The position numbers and the translations under genes were made by a program. This document shows positions 1 through 6,330 of a stretch of DNA of 9,235 nucleotides, in pieces; position 1 is the first letter of the stretch, and the number at the start of each line of letters is the position of its first letter. The stretch is taken from contig CAMWHN010000069.1 in assembly GCA_947174085.1 (NCBI GenBank), positions 1 to 9,235 of the forward strand. The letters run 5' to 3'. The notes beneath the pieces are model-generated. The model did not search any database. It worked only from the letters and a program-made list of their open reading frames with translations, and was not told the origin of the DNA. This DNA is from an uncultured Ruminococcus sp. Lineage in GTDB: Bacteria; Bacillota; Clostridia; Oscillospirales; Ruminococcaceae.

Positions 1-1
1 T

Positions 2-493
2 TACAAATGTTATGCTAAGTCAGAAATTGATAAGAATATTATTGGTTCATATGTAAGTGACACTTTACGCAAGGTGACATTACTATTCGAAACAGGCGAT
101 ACAATCCCTGCATATAGTGACTGTATCCGTTTCAAAATTCAACAACATGATATTAGTGGTGTGCTTGGTACGGAATATGACTTGCATTGTTCTATAAGTA
201 AAAATGATACTAAGCCTTCTATTGACATTGAGACAAATGAAAATGGTATTTCTTTCACAAAATGTATTTATTCAATGGGTGATGTAGATCGTAATGGAAT
301 AGTTGACGAGAACGATGCTTCATTGGTAATGAAAGCTGTTGTAGGATTAATGATAGATAATCCAAGTAGTCCAAGTATTGAATATGACAAACTTGCGTTT
401 ACTCTTGCTGGTGATGTTGCTAAGGAGGACGGTGTTATTACTATTGCTGATTCTGTTGCAATGAATCAATATCTCAAGGTTCAACATTTTTAA
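2..493 (+). CDS. C-terminal part of a dockerin-containing (cellulosome-type) protein, 5' truncated
   Basis: The reading frame is open from the first bases of the window, so this is the last 163 residues of a longer protein. The GTG at 74 is internal and has no convincing Shine-Dalgarno sequence, so I do not take it as the start. Residues 1-90 are mostly beta-like sequence that I cannot assign. Residues 93-161 form a type I dockerin, the module that docks secreted proteins onto cohesins of a scaffoldin. Calcium loop 1 is canonical (GDVDRNG, ligands D94, D96, N98, D105). Loop 2 (GDVAKEDG, D138 to D150) is one residue longer than canonical and has Ala where Asn/Asp is usual. The next gene, 28 nt downstream, also carries a dockerin, so the two are probably co-transcribed. 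The catalytic or binding part of this protein lies outside the window, so its substrate is unknown. Confidence 0.85.
   Translation, partial: YKCYAKSEIDKNIIGSYVSDTLRKVTLLFETGDTIPAYSDCIRFKIQQHDISGVLGTEYDLHCSISKNDTKPSIDIETNENGISFTKCIYSMGDVDRNGIVDENDASLVMKAVVGLMIDNPSSPSIEYDKLAFTLAGDVAKEDGVITIADSVAMNQYLKVQHF
278..484 (+). other. Type I dockerin domain, second loop atypical
   Basis: Two EF-hand-like calcium loops, each followed by a helix, are separated by a linker. The first loop spans GDVDRNG to D105 and is followed by ASLVMKAVVG. The second begins GDVAKEDG and is followed by a helix ending in YLKV. In the second loop, 13 residues separate the first and last Asp inclusive, against 12 in the canonical motif. 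Confidence 0.8.
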
Positions 494-509
494 TTAATTT
501 TGATAAGGT

Positions 510-515
510 AAGGTG
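510..515 (+). promoter_or_regulatory. Shine-Dalgarno that places the start at ATG 522
   Basis: AAGGTG at 510-515 is followed by 6 nt and then ATG at 522. The alternative in-frame GTG at 513 lies inside this Shine-Dalgarno sequence and has no good site of its own. The ATG also places a basic KTKK stretch directly at the start of the signal peptide. Confidence 0.7.
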
Positions 516-521
516 ATAATT

Positions 522-1859
522 ATGAAAACAAAAAAAATAATAAGCCTTTTATGTGTGTTCTTGCTTGCTTGCTCTGCTTGTCCAGTGAGTGCGCTTGCAA
601 CGGATACCGAGTCTGTCAAAACTGAAGAAGACATTATTATTGATGGAATCACTTATTCTTTTCGTTCATGTGTATGGGGGAGTAATTGTGGTTCAGAGTC
701 TTTTGAATTTAAAGATAACCATTCTGTTGGCATTTTATACTATGAGGGTATAGTTGACGGAGTAACTTCTATTATTGGTATAGAAGATAACGAAGTTTTA
801 TTTAATGTGCCTCAAGATGTTGTTTTTGATGGAATGACCTATTCTTTTCTTTCAGGTGACGATTATAAAACAATTTATGTCTGTGAAAGTCCTGCTGATG
901 GTTGCATTTATGTTGCCTGTGTATATTTAGATGATGGTGAAGTTAAATATAATGTTATTCCAGATGTCATTTATGATGAAGTAACTGGATTGACTTTTTC
1001 TCATGTTGGATATTGGGGTTTTAACTTAGGATACTATGAGTGTTTGGAAAGTCCTGTCGAGGGAGTCACTTATGCTGGTAAAGTGCAGTTGGATAACTTT
1101 GAATGGAAACCTGAGTCTTTTCATCATTATGTTATGATTGACGGTGTGAAGTTTTATTATGCTCAGGGTAGTGGTAATAGCATTGCTTACTATGGTTTGA
1201 GTGCGATTTACTATAATGCTAATTTCACATCTAAATCTTTTCCATCAACAATAAATGGATTCTCAGTTGTGTATCCTAATGAGCCATTTTTCAAAAATAG
1301 ATATGGTGATCTTTTGGAATGTAAAGGTAACATCACTGTTGACGGCTTCACTTATTTTCCTCATATGCTTGATGATAAAATTATAGGCTATGAACTGATA
1401 GCAGTAGATTTAGAAGATACTAGTATCAGGACTATAGATATTCCAACAGAAGTGAATGGCATTCCAGTTCTTTTTTATGAAAATATCTCAGCTCAATCTT
1501 ATAATCCTGTTGTTACTGTTAAGGGATTAGATTATGACCCTTATATATATTATAATAGAAGTAGTCACAAAATAAGTATTTTAGATTTTAATATTCATGA
1601 TGTAGATATAACAAATGTAGAAGAAGTTTATGAAAAAGTAGAAGATTTTATCGAATCTGCAAGGAAAGGTGATGCAACAGGCGATGGCGAAGTGAGCATT
1701 ACAGATGTTGTGCTTGCAAATAAAGTTGTTCTCGGAAAAGAAGCTGTAACAGATTCACAGTATCAGGCACTAGATATTGACAATGATAACATTGTCAGTG
1801 CAAGTGATGCGCTTAGTGTTATGCAGTATGTTGTGGGCTTAGTTGATTCACTTGATTAA
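522..1859 (+). CDS. Secreted repeat protein with C-terminal type I dockerin
   Basis: This is a complete 445-residue exported protein. Residues 1-26 are a signal peptide: basic MKTKK, a hydrophobic core, then Ala-Leu-Ala before residue 27, which suits signal peptidase I. An LLAC string at 14-17 could be read as a weak lipobox, but a lipoprotein is less likely. Residues about 37-340 contain roughly six degenerate repeats that each begin with a DG-[ILFVM]-[TK]-[YF]-type hairpin. Repeats 4 and 5 continue into P-S-T-I-N-G-F and P-T-E-V-N-G-I-P-V strings that resemble the BspA-like leucine-rich repeat family. Residues 383-440 are a dockerin with two intact calcium loops (D384, D388, D395; D418, D420, D422, D429). 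No catalytic domain is recognisable. By inference it is a non-enzymatic surface or cellulosome-attached binding or structural protein. It follows the truncated dockerin gene by 28 nt and ends at a strong hairpin terminator. Confidence 0.85.
   Translation: MKTKKIISLLCVFLLACSACPVSALATDTESVKTEEDIIIDGITYSFRSCVWGSNCGSESFEFKDNHSVGILYYEGIVDGVTSIIGIEDNEVLFNVPQDVVFDGMTYSFLSGDDYKTIYVCESPADGCIYVACVYLDDGEVKYNVIPDVIYDEVTGLTFSHVGYWGFNLGYYECLESPVEGVTYAGKVQLDNFEWKPESFHHYVMIDGVKFYYAQGSGNSIAYYGLSAIYYNANFTSKSFPSTINGFSVVYPNEPFFKNRYGDLLECKGNITVDGFTYFPHMLDDKIIGYELIAVDLEDTSIRTIDIPTEVNGIPVLFYENISAQSYNPVVTVKGLDYDPYIYYNRSSHKISILDFNIHDVDITNVEEVYEKVEDFIESARKGDATGDGEVSITDVVLANKVVLGKEAVTDSQYQALDIDNDNIVSASDALSVMQYVVGLVDSLD
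630..1541 (+). repeat. About six degenerate protein repeats (DG-x-TY modules)
   Basis: Successive units open with similar strings at residues 38 (IIIDGITYSF), 100 (VVFDGMTYSF), 149 (VIYDEVTGLTFS), 204 (VMIDGVKFYY), 271 (ITVDGFTYFP) and 330 (VVTVKGLDYDP). The spacing is irregular, about 50-65 residues. Units 2 and 3 also share CESPADGCIYVA and LESPVEGVTYAG. The repeat is visible at protein level only; the DNA is too diverged for recent duplication to be obvious. Confidence 0.6.
1668..1841 (+). other. Type I dockerin domain, both loops intact
   Basis: Loop 1 is GDATGDGEVSITD and loop 2 is LDIDNDNIVSASD, each followed by a helix (VVLANKVVLG and ALSVMQYVVGL). Both have acidic ligands at positions 1, 5 and 12 of the calcium loop. 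Position 3 is Thr in loop 1 and Asp in loop 2. Positions 10-11, which often set cohesin specificity, are IT and AS, so the two halves differ. Confidence 0.85.
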
Positions 1860-1864
1860 TAAAT

Positions 1865-1905
1865 AAAAAAATCCCTGTTGCATACACAACAGGGATAATT
1901 TTTTT
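1865..1905. terminator. Bidirectional rho-independent terminator between the dockerin gene and fba
   Basis: A perfect 10-bp stem, ATCCCTGTTG (1871-1880) with CAACAGGGAT (1887-1896), closes a 6-nt loop. It has an A-run on the left and a T-run on the right, so it can terminate transcription from both strands. It lies between the convergent stops at 1859 and 1908. Confidence 0.9.
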
Positions 1906-1907
1906 AA

Positions 1908-2774
1908 TTATGCTTTGCCAACAGAACCGAACAGCTCCATTTTTTCTTTTACAGTGGCTTTAATATTTTCAAAACCGGGTGCAAGCAGTTTACGAGGGTC
2001 AAATCCTTTGCCCTGTAAATCTTTGCCATCTTCGATATATTTTCTAGTCGCTTCTTGGAATGCAAGCTGACACTCTGTATTCACATTGATTTTCGCAACA
2101 CCGAGAGAAATTGCTTTTTTAATCTGGTCAGCCGGAATCCCTGTGCCACCGTGTAAAACTAATGGCATATCACCAACTTTTTCTTTGATAGCTGCCAATG
2201 TTTCAAAGCTTAAACCTTCCCAATTTTCAGGATATTTGCCATGGATATTGCCAATACCTGCGGCGAGCATAGTCACACCTAAATCTGCAACTTGCTTGCA
2301 TTCGTCTGGGTCAGCACATTCGCCCTTACCAACAACGCCATCTTCTTCGCCACCGATTGCGCCAACTTCTGCTTCCAGAGAAATGCCCAATACTTCACAA
2401 GTGTTTACTAATTTTGTAGTCTTGTCAACATTTTCTTCAAATGGCAAGTGAGAGCCATCAAACATAACAGAAGAAAATCCTGCATTAATGCAAGCTTTTG
2501 CGCCCTCAAAAGAACCGTGGTCAAGATGTAATGCAACTGGAACAGTAATATTTAATTCTTCCAGCATGCCCTTTATCATGCCTACAATCGTCTTGTAACC
2601 GCACATGTATTTTCCTGCACCCTCAGATACACCTAAAATAACAGGAGATTGCAATTCCTGTGCTGTGAGTAAAATTGCCTTTGTCCATTCGAGATTGTTG
2701 ATGTTGAACTGACCAACTGCATATTTGCCGTCTCTAGCCTTGTTCAGCATGTCCTTAGCGGAAACTAATGCCAT
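1908..2774 (-). CDS. fba: Class II fructose-bisphosphate aldolase
   Basis: This zinc-dependent aldolase reversibly cleaves fructose-1,6-bisphosphate into dihydroxyacetone phosphate and glyceraldehyde-3-phosphate in cytosolic glycolysis and gluconeogenesis. The 288 residues match the usual length of the Bacillus FbaA-type branch. Visible motifs are HLDHGS (83-88, with catalytic D85 and zinc ligand H86), the FDGSHLPFEENV segment (105-116), LEAEVGAIGGEEDGV (133-147), zinc ligand H178, HGGTGIP (208-214, zinc ligand H208) and INVNTE (229-234), which binds substrate phosphate. The start is ATG with AGGAGG 8 nt upstream. The gene appears monocistronic, with its own promoter and a hairpin terminator. 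Related tagatose-bisphosphate aldolases share the fold, but overall similarity and the lack of sugar-catabolic neighbours favour the glycolytic enzyme. Confidence 0.95.
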   Translation of the reverse strand: MALVSAKDMLNKARDGKYAVGQFNINNLEWTKAILLTAQELQSPVILGVSEGAGKYMCGYKTIVGMIKGMLEELNITVPVALHLDHGSFEGAKACINAGFSSVMFDGSHLPFEENVDKTTKLVNTCEVLGISLEAEVGAIGGEEDGVVGKGECADPDECKQVADLGVTMLAAGIGNIHGKYPENWEGLSFETLAAIKEKVGDMPLVLHGGTGIPADQIKKAISLGVAKINVNTECQLAFQEATRKYIEDGKDLQGKGFDPRKLLAPGFENIKATVKEKMELFGSVGKA

Positions 2775-2810
2775 AATTAAAATCCTCCTAAATAAAAATT
2801 TAAATTTTTT

Positions 2811-2828
2811 TACCGGATTAATCCGTTA
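2811..2828. promoter_or_regulatory. Candidate operator: 18-bp palindrome at the predicted fba start site
   Basis: CGGATTAATCCG at 2814-2825 is a perfect 12-bp palindrome. It extends to 18 bp (2811-2828) with one mismatched pair. On the minus strand it begins about 8 nt downstream of the fba -10 hexamer, so it would cover the transcription start, a usual place for a repressor site. The regulator is not identifiable here. Confidence 0.5.
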
Positions 2829-2833
2829 TTTCT

Positions 2834-2862
2834 ATTATACAGCATTTTTTTCTAAAATGCAA
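2834..2862 (-). promoter_or_regulatory. Promoter of fba
   Basis: Read on the minus strand, TTGCAT (2862-2857) and TATAAT (2839-2834) are separated by exactly 17 bp. The -10 is a perfect consensus and the -35 matches only in its TTG. The predicted start near 2827 gives a 5' leader of about 50 nt ending in AGGAGG. Confidence 0.7.
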
Positions 2863-2980
2863 GTGTTTCTGAAAAATTTTACAAGTATATTTTTAAAATT
2901 TTTACTCTAGTATATTTCTCTAAATTTTTCACCCAAAAAAGCTGATTTTTTACTAGTATGCAGAAATTATGAAAAACCAC

Positions 2981-3009
2981 TTGACAAATTTGTAAATATG
3001 CTTTACAAT
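2981..3009 (+). promoter_or_regulatory. Promoter of the DUF975 gene
   Basis: A perfect TTGACA (2981-2986), a 17-bp spacer and TACAAT (3004-3009) make a near-consensus sigma-A promoter. It lies about 35 bp upstream of the ATG, and AGGAGG at 3029-3034 is the ribosome binding site. It diverges from the fba promoter. Confidence 0.85.
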
Positions 3010-3044
3010 GAAATTATTATACATGATTAGGAGGATTTTTTAAT

Positions 3045-4022
3045 ATGTGGACAAATAACATGCTCAAGCAAAATGCTTGGAATTTGCTCAAAACTTACTA
3101 CTGGACAGCATTCGGTGTTACATTGCTAACATCTATTCTCACAGGGGGAAGCAATGGGCTTAGATTCACAAATAATTCTAATACAGAATATTCTTATCAA
3201 ACAGACTATGCCTATCAGCCTGACATAAGTATAGCAGAATCTATGGGGTATATCATTGGCTTGCTAATTGGAGTCTTAATTGTTACAATCATTATTTCAA
3301 TAGTTGGATTAGCAATTTATGCATTCTTAGGCGGAATTGTCAAATGTGGTGAATGTAAATTTTTCTGCAAAGCAAGAACTGGTGATGTAAACTTTGGTTA
3401 TTTGTTTGATAATTTTCAGGGCGGGCGTTACAAGAAAACTGCAAAAGTCATGTTCAATACACAATTACAAATATTTCTTTGGTCTTTGTTGCTTATTATC
3501 CCCGGAATTATCAAAAGTTATGAATATTATCTTGTGCCATATCTCATGAGTGAAAATGCAGATTTATCAAAAGAACGTGCGCAGGAAATTTCTAAGCAAA
3601 CCATGAACGGTGAGAAATGGAAATTATTTATGTTACAATTTTCATTTATAGGCTGGTATTTATTAGGCTTACTTGCATGCTTTGTTGGTGTTATATTTGT
3701 GACACCTTACTATGAAGCAACTATGGCAGAATTTTACACTTGCATGAGAGCTAAAATGATTTCTTATAGCATTACCAGTGAAGAAGAATTAACAGGCTAT
3801 TATAACAACTTTGGTAATCCTTTTGATAATAACAACTACAATAATAATAATTATAATAATTACAATCAACCACAAAATAACCCTTATGACAATCAGCCTT
3901 ATCAAAACAATCCTTATCAGAATAATAATTATAACATGCCAAATAATAATTCCAACCATGTCAATCTTGATAAAAATAATAATAACAATAATAACAATGA
4001 TGATTATTATCAAAATTATTAA
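3045..4022 (+). CDS. DUF975-type integral membrane protein with an Asn/Tyr/Gln-rich tail
   Basis: This 325-residue membrane protein of unknown function fits the DUF975 family of Firmicutes. Visible hydrophobic segments are at about 18-34, 67-97 (long enough for one long or two short spans), 140-157 and 196-220. The conserved-looking core includes FLGGIVKCGECKFF, GDVNFGYLFDNF, LLLIIPGIIKSYEYYLVPY and the short stretch around ATMAEFY. Residues 251-325 are a low-complexity tail, nearly half Asn with many Tyr, Gln and Pro, and should be disordered and soluble. The gene has its own strong promoter, an AGGAGG site 10 nt before the ATG and a hairpin terminator just past the stop, so it looks monocistronic. 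Function cannot be inferred from neighbours. The family assignment is from remembered pattern, not a search. Confidence 0.8.
   Translation: MWTNNMLKQNAWNLLKTYYWTAFGVTLLTSILTGGSNGLRFTNNSNTEYSYQTDYAYQPDISIAESMGYIIGLLIGVLIVTIIISIVGLAIYAFLGGIVKCGECKFFCKARTGDVNFGYLFDNFQGGRYKKTAKVMFNTQLQIFLWSLLLIIPGIIKSYEYYLVPYLMSENADLSKERAQEISKQTMNGEKWKLFMLQFSFIGWYLLGLLACFVGVIFVTPYYEATMAEFYTCMRAKMISYSITSEEELTGYYNNFGNPFDNNNYNNNNYNNYNQPQNNPYDNQPYQNNPYQNNNYNMPNNNSNHVNLDKNNNNNNNNDDYYQNY
3795..4019 (+). repeat. Low-complexity AAT/AAC-rich tract coding the Asn-rich tail
   Basis: By my count 36 of the last 75 codons encode Asn, as mixed AAT and AAC runs, including eight consecutive Asn codons near 3975-3998. Short peptide repeats (PYDNQPYQNNPYQNN) lie inside it. 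Such near-trinucleotide tracts are prone to length change by replication slippage. Confidence 0.85.
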
Positions 4023-4025
4023 ACA

Positions 4026-4054
4026 AAAACCCGTCAGCCAATCTGACGGGTTTT
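4026..4054. terminator. Bidirectional terminator between the DUF975 gene and the lipoprotein gene
   Basis: A perfect 12-bp stem, AAAACCCGTCAG (4026-4037) with CTGACGGGTTTT (4043-4054), closes a 5-nt CCAAT loop. The stem has A-rich and T-rich outer ends. It sits between the convergent stop codons at 4022 and 4059 and can serve both strands. Confidence 0.9.
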
Positions 4055-4058
4055 ATCA

Positions 4059-4751
4059 TTATTCTTGTTGTTCGGGAACGGATTCTGTGCTAGCTTCTTG
4101 TTCTGGTATGTCTGTTTCTGCAACTGATTCTGTTGCGATTTCAACACCACTGTCAATTACCGTTTCAGACAGTATTGCAGTTTGAAATGTTTCTGTTGGC
4201 GTTTGTGAAGTTGCTCCCTGTTGACTGAAACTATCAAATATAACAACCAGATTATAACATGGCAAAGAAAATTCTACTGGAATGCCTGTATCTGTAAAAG
4301 TGAGTGTATAATTCCCCTCATCAATTGCGCCATCACAAATTAATTTTCCTTCGTCTGATTTGCCGTTTAAATCTGGAGTTAATGCCATATCGTCTATAAT
4401 ATCCATTAAATCTTGCAATTCTGTTCTAATTGCCTGTGCAGATTGTGGGACAGAAAATTCTAACCCTTTGTAAGAAGCTTTTACTTCATCATCTACAAAA
4501 TCTAACTGCACACCAGAAAGCGTCTGTGGCTCATTGAATACCACGCACCAAGCGTCTGTGCCGTAACGTGTTAATACAGCTTTACTTTCTGTATCAGCAT
4601 TTGTAATTGTCACTTCGGCTGTGAATGCGCCAGTCATGAGATTAGAAACTTTTCCCGTTGTTGTCTGTACGACTGTACAACCAGTGCTTAGCACGAATGC
4701 ATGTAAACTAATTACTGCAAAAATACGCTTGACACAATGCATACAATTCAT
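4059..4751 (-). CDS. Putative lipoprotein of unknown function with a Ser/Thr/Glu-rich tail
   Basis: The 230-residue product starts at an ATG with GAGGTG 5 nt upstream. Residues 1-24 look like a lipoprotein signal: K8-R9, a hydrophobic stretch, then S-T-G before C25, the likely lipidated cysteine. The lipobox is imperfect because position -3 is Ser, not Leu/Val/Ile. Residues 40-170 look like an alternating beta-strand domain (AFTAEVTITNADTESKAVL, WCVVFNEPQTLSGVQLDF, NYTLTFTDTGIPVEFSLP), which could be a LolA-like lipid-binding half-barrel; that is a guess. From about 174 the sequence is low complexity in Ser, Thr, Glu and Gln. The tail is unusual because surface lipoproteins more often have such linkers near the N-terminal cysteine. 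It follows nnr by 72 nt and ends at the shared terminator. I do not recognise a named family. Confidence 0.7.
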   Translation of the reverse strand: MNCMHCVKRIFAVISLHAFVLSTGCTVVQTTTGKVSNLMTGAFTAEVTITNADTESKAVLTRYGTDAWCVVFNEPQTLSGVQLDFVDDEVKASYKGLEFSVPQSAQAIRTELQDLMDIIDDMALTPDLNGKSDEGKLICDGAIDEGNYTLTFTDTGIPVEFSLPCYNLVVIFDSFSQQGATSQTPTETFQTAILSETVIDSGVEIATESVAETDIPEQEASTESVPEQQE

Positions 4752-4823
4752 GAAATCACCTCATTATTAAATTAATAAATAAAGCAAAATAATTCCTGTA
4801 TCCTGTATTTTTGCAGATAATTA

Positions 4824-6317
4824 TTATAAAATATCCTTGAGAGAATCTATCAAATCTTGTGGCAACATATAGCGATATGGCAAATTTTTTGCAGTTTTGT
4901 CACCGGCAGCGGCATGTAACATAACAGCAGTACATGCAGATTGATATAAATCTAACCCCTGTGCTACAAAGGACGCTGTCATACCGGCTAACACATCACC
5001 ACTGCCAGCCCTTGCCATACCGGCATTGCCTTGATTACAAACTGCAACTTGTTCACCGTCTGTAACAATTGTTCCTGCACCTTTTAAAATGACAACAGCT
5101 CCAGTTAATTCAGCTAATTTTTTTGCAGAATGAAACCTGTCTTTCTGGACTTCTTCTGTAGTAATACCTAATAATCTGCCAGCCTCTCCGGCATGTGGTG
5201 TTAAGATAGTTCGTCCCCTCGGTACATATTCTATGCAAGAGGCTACGCAATTAAGACCATCTGCATCTAAAATTACTGGACAAGAGCTTTGAGATAATAA
5301 AAATTTTGTCAAATTTTGTGTTTGTTCCGTCACGCCCATGCCACAGCCTATTAATAATGCTTGTTTATTTTTCAAATGATTTCTCAAAATTTCCTGATTA
5401 TTTAAATCATTCAAAAAAAATCCGTTTGTATCTAATTCTAACGGCAAGCACATGATTTCAGGCATACGCACAGCAATTGCAGATAAAACCTGTTCCGCAG
5501 AAGCACAGGTCACTAATCCTGCACCAGTTCGCATACAAGCTGTTACAGCTAAGACACATGCACCACGCATTCTACAACTTCCGGCAACGGCTAACACATG
5601 TCCGAATTGATTTTTATAAGCATCTGGTTTGCGTTCAGGCAAATTATTTTTTATTTTTTCTAAATCCAGTCTTGTAATTGGCTGTATTTCTAAAAACGCC
5701 TGTTCTGGAATGCCAATATTTGCAAGTTTAATCTTTCCGCAATAAGTTCTTAACGGATATTGACTCATTCCAAATTTTTCAGCTCCAAAAGTAACAGTCA
5801 AATCTGCTTGAAATGTTCCTGCACTGACTTGACCAGTTAAACCATTCGCACCACTGGGAATATCACAAGCAACATGAATTTGATTTTTTTTAGTAACTAA
5901 TAATTTTTGTAAATTTTCTGGTAATTCACCATGAAAACCAGTGCCAAATAAACCATCTATTATAATTTCAGCCTGTTCATAAAAATAATCCGGTTCTGAT
6001 TTGACCGGAATGTTATTTTTAATTACTCTATGATAGGCATTTTTAGAAATTTCTGTTTTTGGCTCACCCATTGGCGCAAGGATTTCAACTTGCTTATTTT
6101 TTAATTTCAAATAATATCCGGCTACATAGCAATCACCGCCATTGTTGCCAGTTCCGGCAAGAAATAAAAATTTCTGACAATCTGGATATTCTAGTAATAA
6201 TTGCATTGCTAGTGCATGTCCGGCTTGTTCCATCATTTCTTGATAAGAAATACCCGATTTATCTGTTAATTTTTCAAGTATCTGCATTTGTTCCGGCGTG
6301 ACTAGTAAATTATTCAA
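4824..6317 (-). CDS. nnr: Bifunctional NAD(P)H-hydrate epimerase / ADP-dependent NAD(P)H-hydrate dehydratase
   Basis: This enzyme repairs hydrated NADH and NADPH: the N-terminal domain epimerises R- and S-NAD(P)HX, and the C-terminal domain dehydrates the S form with ADP. Its 497 residues fit the two-domain (YjeF_N plus carbohydrate-kinase-like) form. The epimerase half (about 1-215) shows AGTGNNGGDC (54-63), IIDGLFGTG (119-127) and CDIPSGANG (151-159). The dehydratase half (about 235-497) shows GHVLAVAGS, LLIGCGMG, ILDADGLN (349-356), TPHAGEAGRLLG (373-384), LKGAGTIVTDG (411-421) and GNAGMARAGSGDVLAG (430-445), with likely catalytic D441. The start is TTG at 6317, supported by AGGAGG 7 nt upstream; the next Met is residue 11 without such a site. 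The upstream gene stops inside that ribosome binding site, so the two are probably translated together. Confidence 0.95.
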   Translation of the reverse strand: MNNLLVTPEQMQILEKLTDKSGISYQEMMEQAGHALAMQLLLEYPDCQKFLFLAGTGNNGGDCYVAGYYLKLKNKQVEILAPMGEPKTEISKNAYHRVIKNNIPVKSEPDYFYEQAEIIIDGLFGTGFHGELPENLQKLLVTKKNQIHVACDIPSGANGLTGQVSAGTFQADLTVTFGAEKFGMSQYPLRTYCGKIKLANIGIPEQAFLEIQPITRLDLEKIKNNLPERKPDAYKNQFGHVLAVAGSCRMRGACVLAVTACMRTGAGLVTCASAEQVLSAIAVRMPEIMCLPLELDTNGFFLNDLNNQEILRNHLKNKQALLIGCGMGVTEQTQNLTKFLLSQSSCPVILDADGLNCVASCIEYVPRGRTILTPHAGEAGRLLGITTEEVQKDRFHSAKKLAELTGAVVILKGAGTIVTDGEQVAVCNQGNAGMARAGSGDVLAGMTASFVAQGLDLYQSACTAVMLHAAAGDKTAKNLPYRYMLPQDLIDSLKDIL

Positions 6318-6324
6318 AAAAATT

Positions 6325-6330
6325 TCCTCC
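6325..6330 (-). promoter_or_regulatory. Shine-Dalgarno of nnr merged with the upstream stop codon
   Basis: On the minus strand the TAG stop of the upstream gene (6332-6330) runs into AGGAGG (6330-6325). Seven nucleotides separate that site from the TTG start. This spacing decides the nnr start and suggests translational coupling. Confidence 0.75.

Noticed and set aside
74..493. GTG at 74 as the start of the first gene
   Set aside because: The frame is open to the window edge and there is no good ribosome binding site before it. The gene is 5' truncated.
2086..2451. 121-codon open frame opposite fba
   Set aside because: It lies entirely antisense within a highly conserved aldolase gene and its product resembles no protein family.
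3789..4185. Ile-rich open frames on both strands over the Asn-rich tract
   Set aside because: They are frame shadows of the AAT/AAC codons, giving poly-Ile products of no plausible function.
4794..4807. Tandem 7-bp repeat (TCCTGTA twice) between nnr and the lipoprotein gene
   Set aside because: It is too short and only two copies; it is expected by chance often enough that no function is claimed.
5477..6301. Short plus-strand open frames opposite nnr
   Set aside because: They are antisense to conserved Nnr domains, have no ribosome binding sites and resemble no family.
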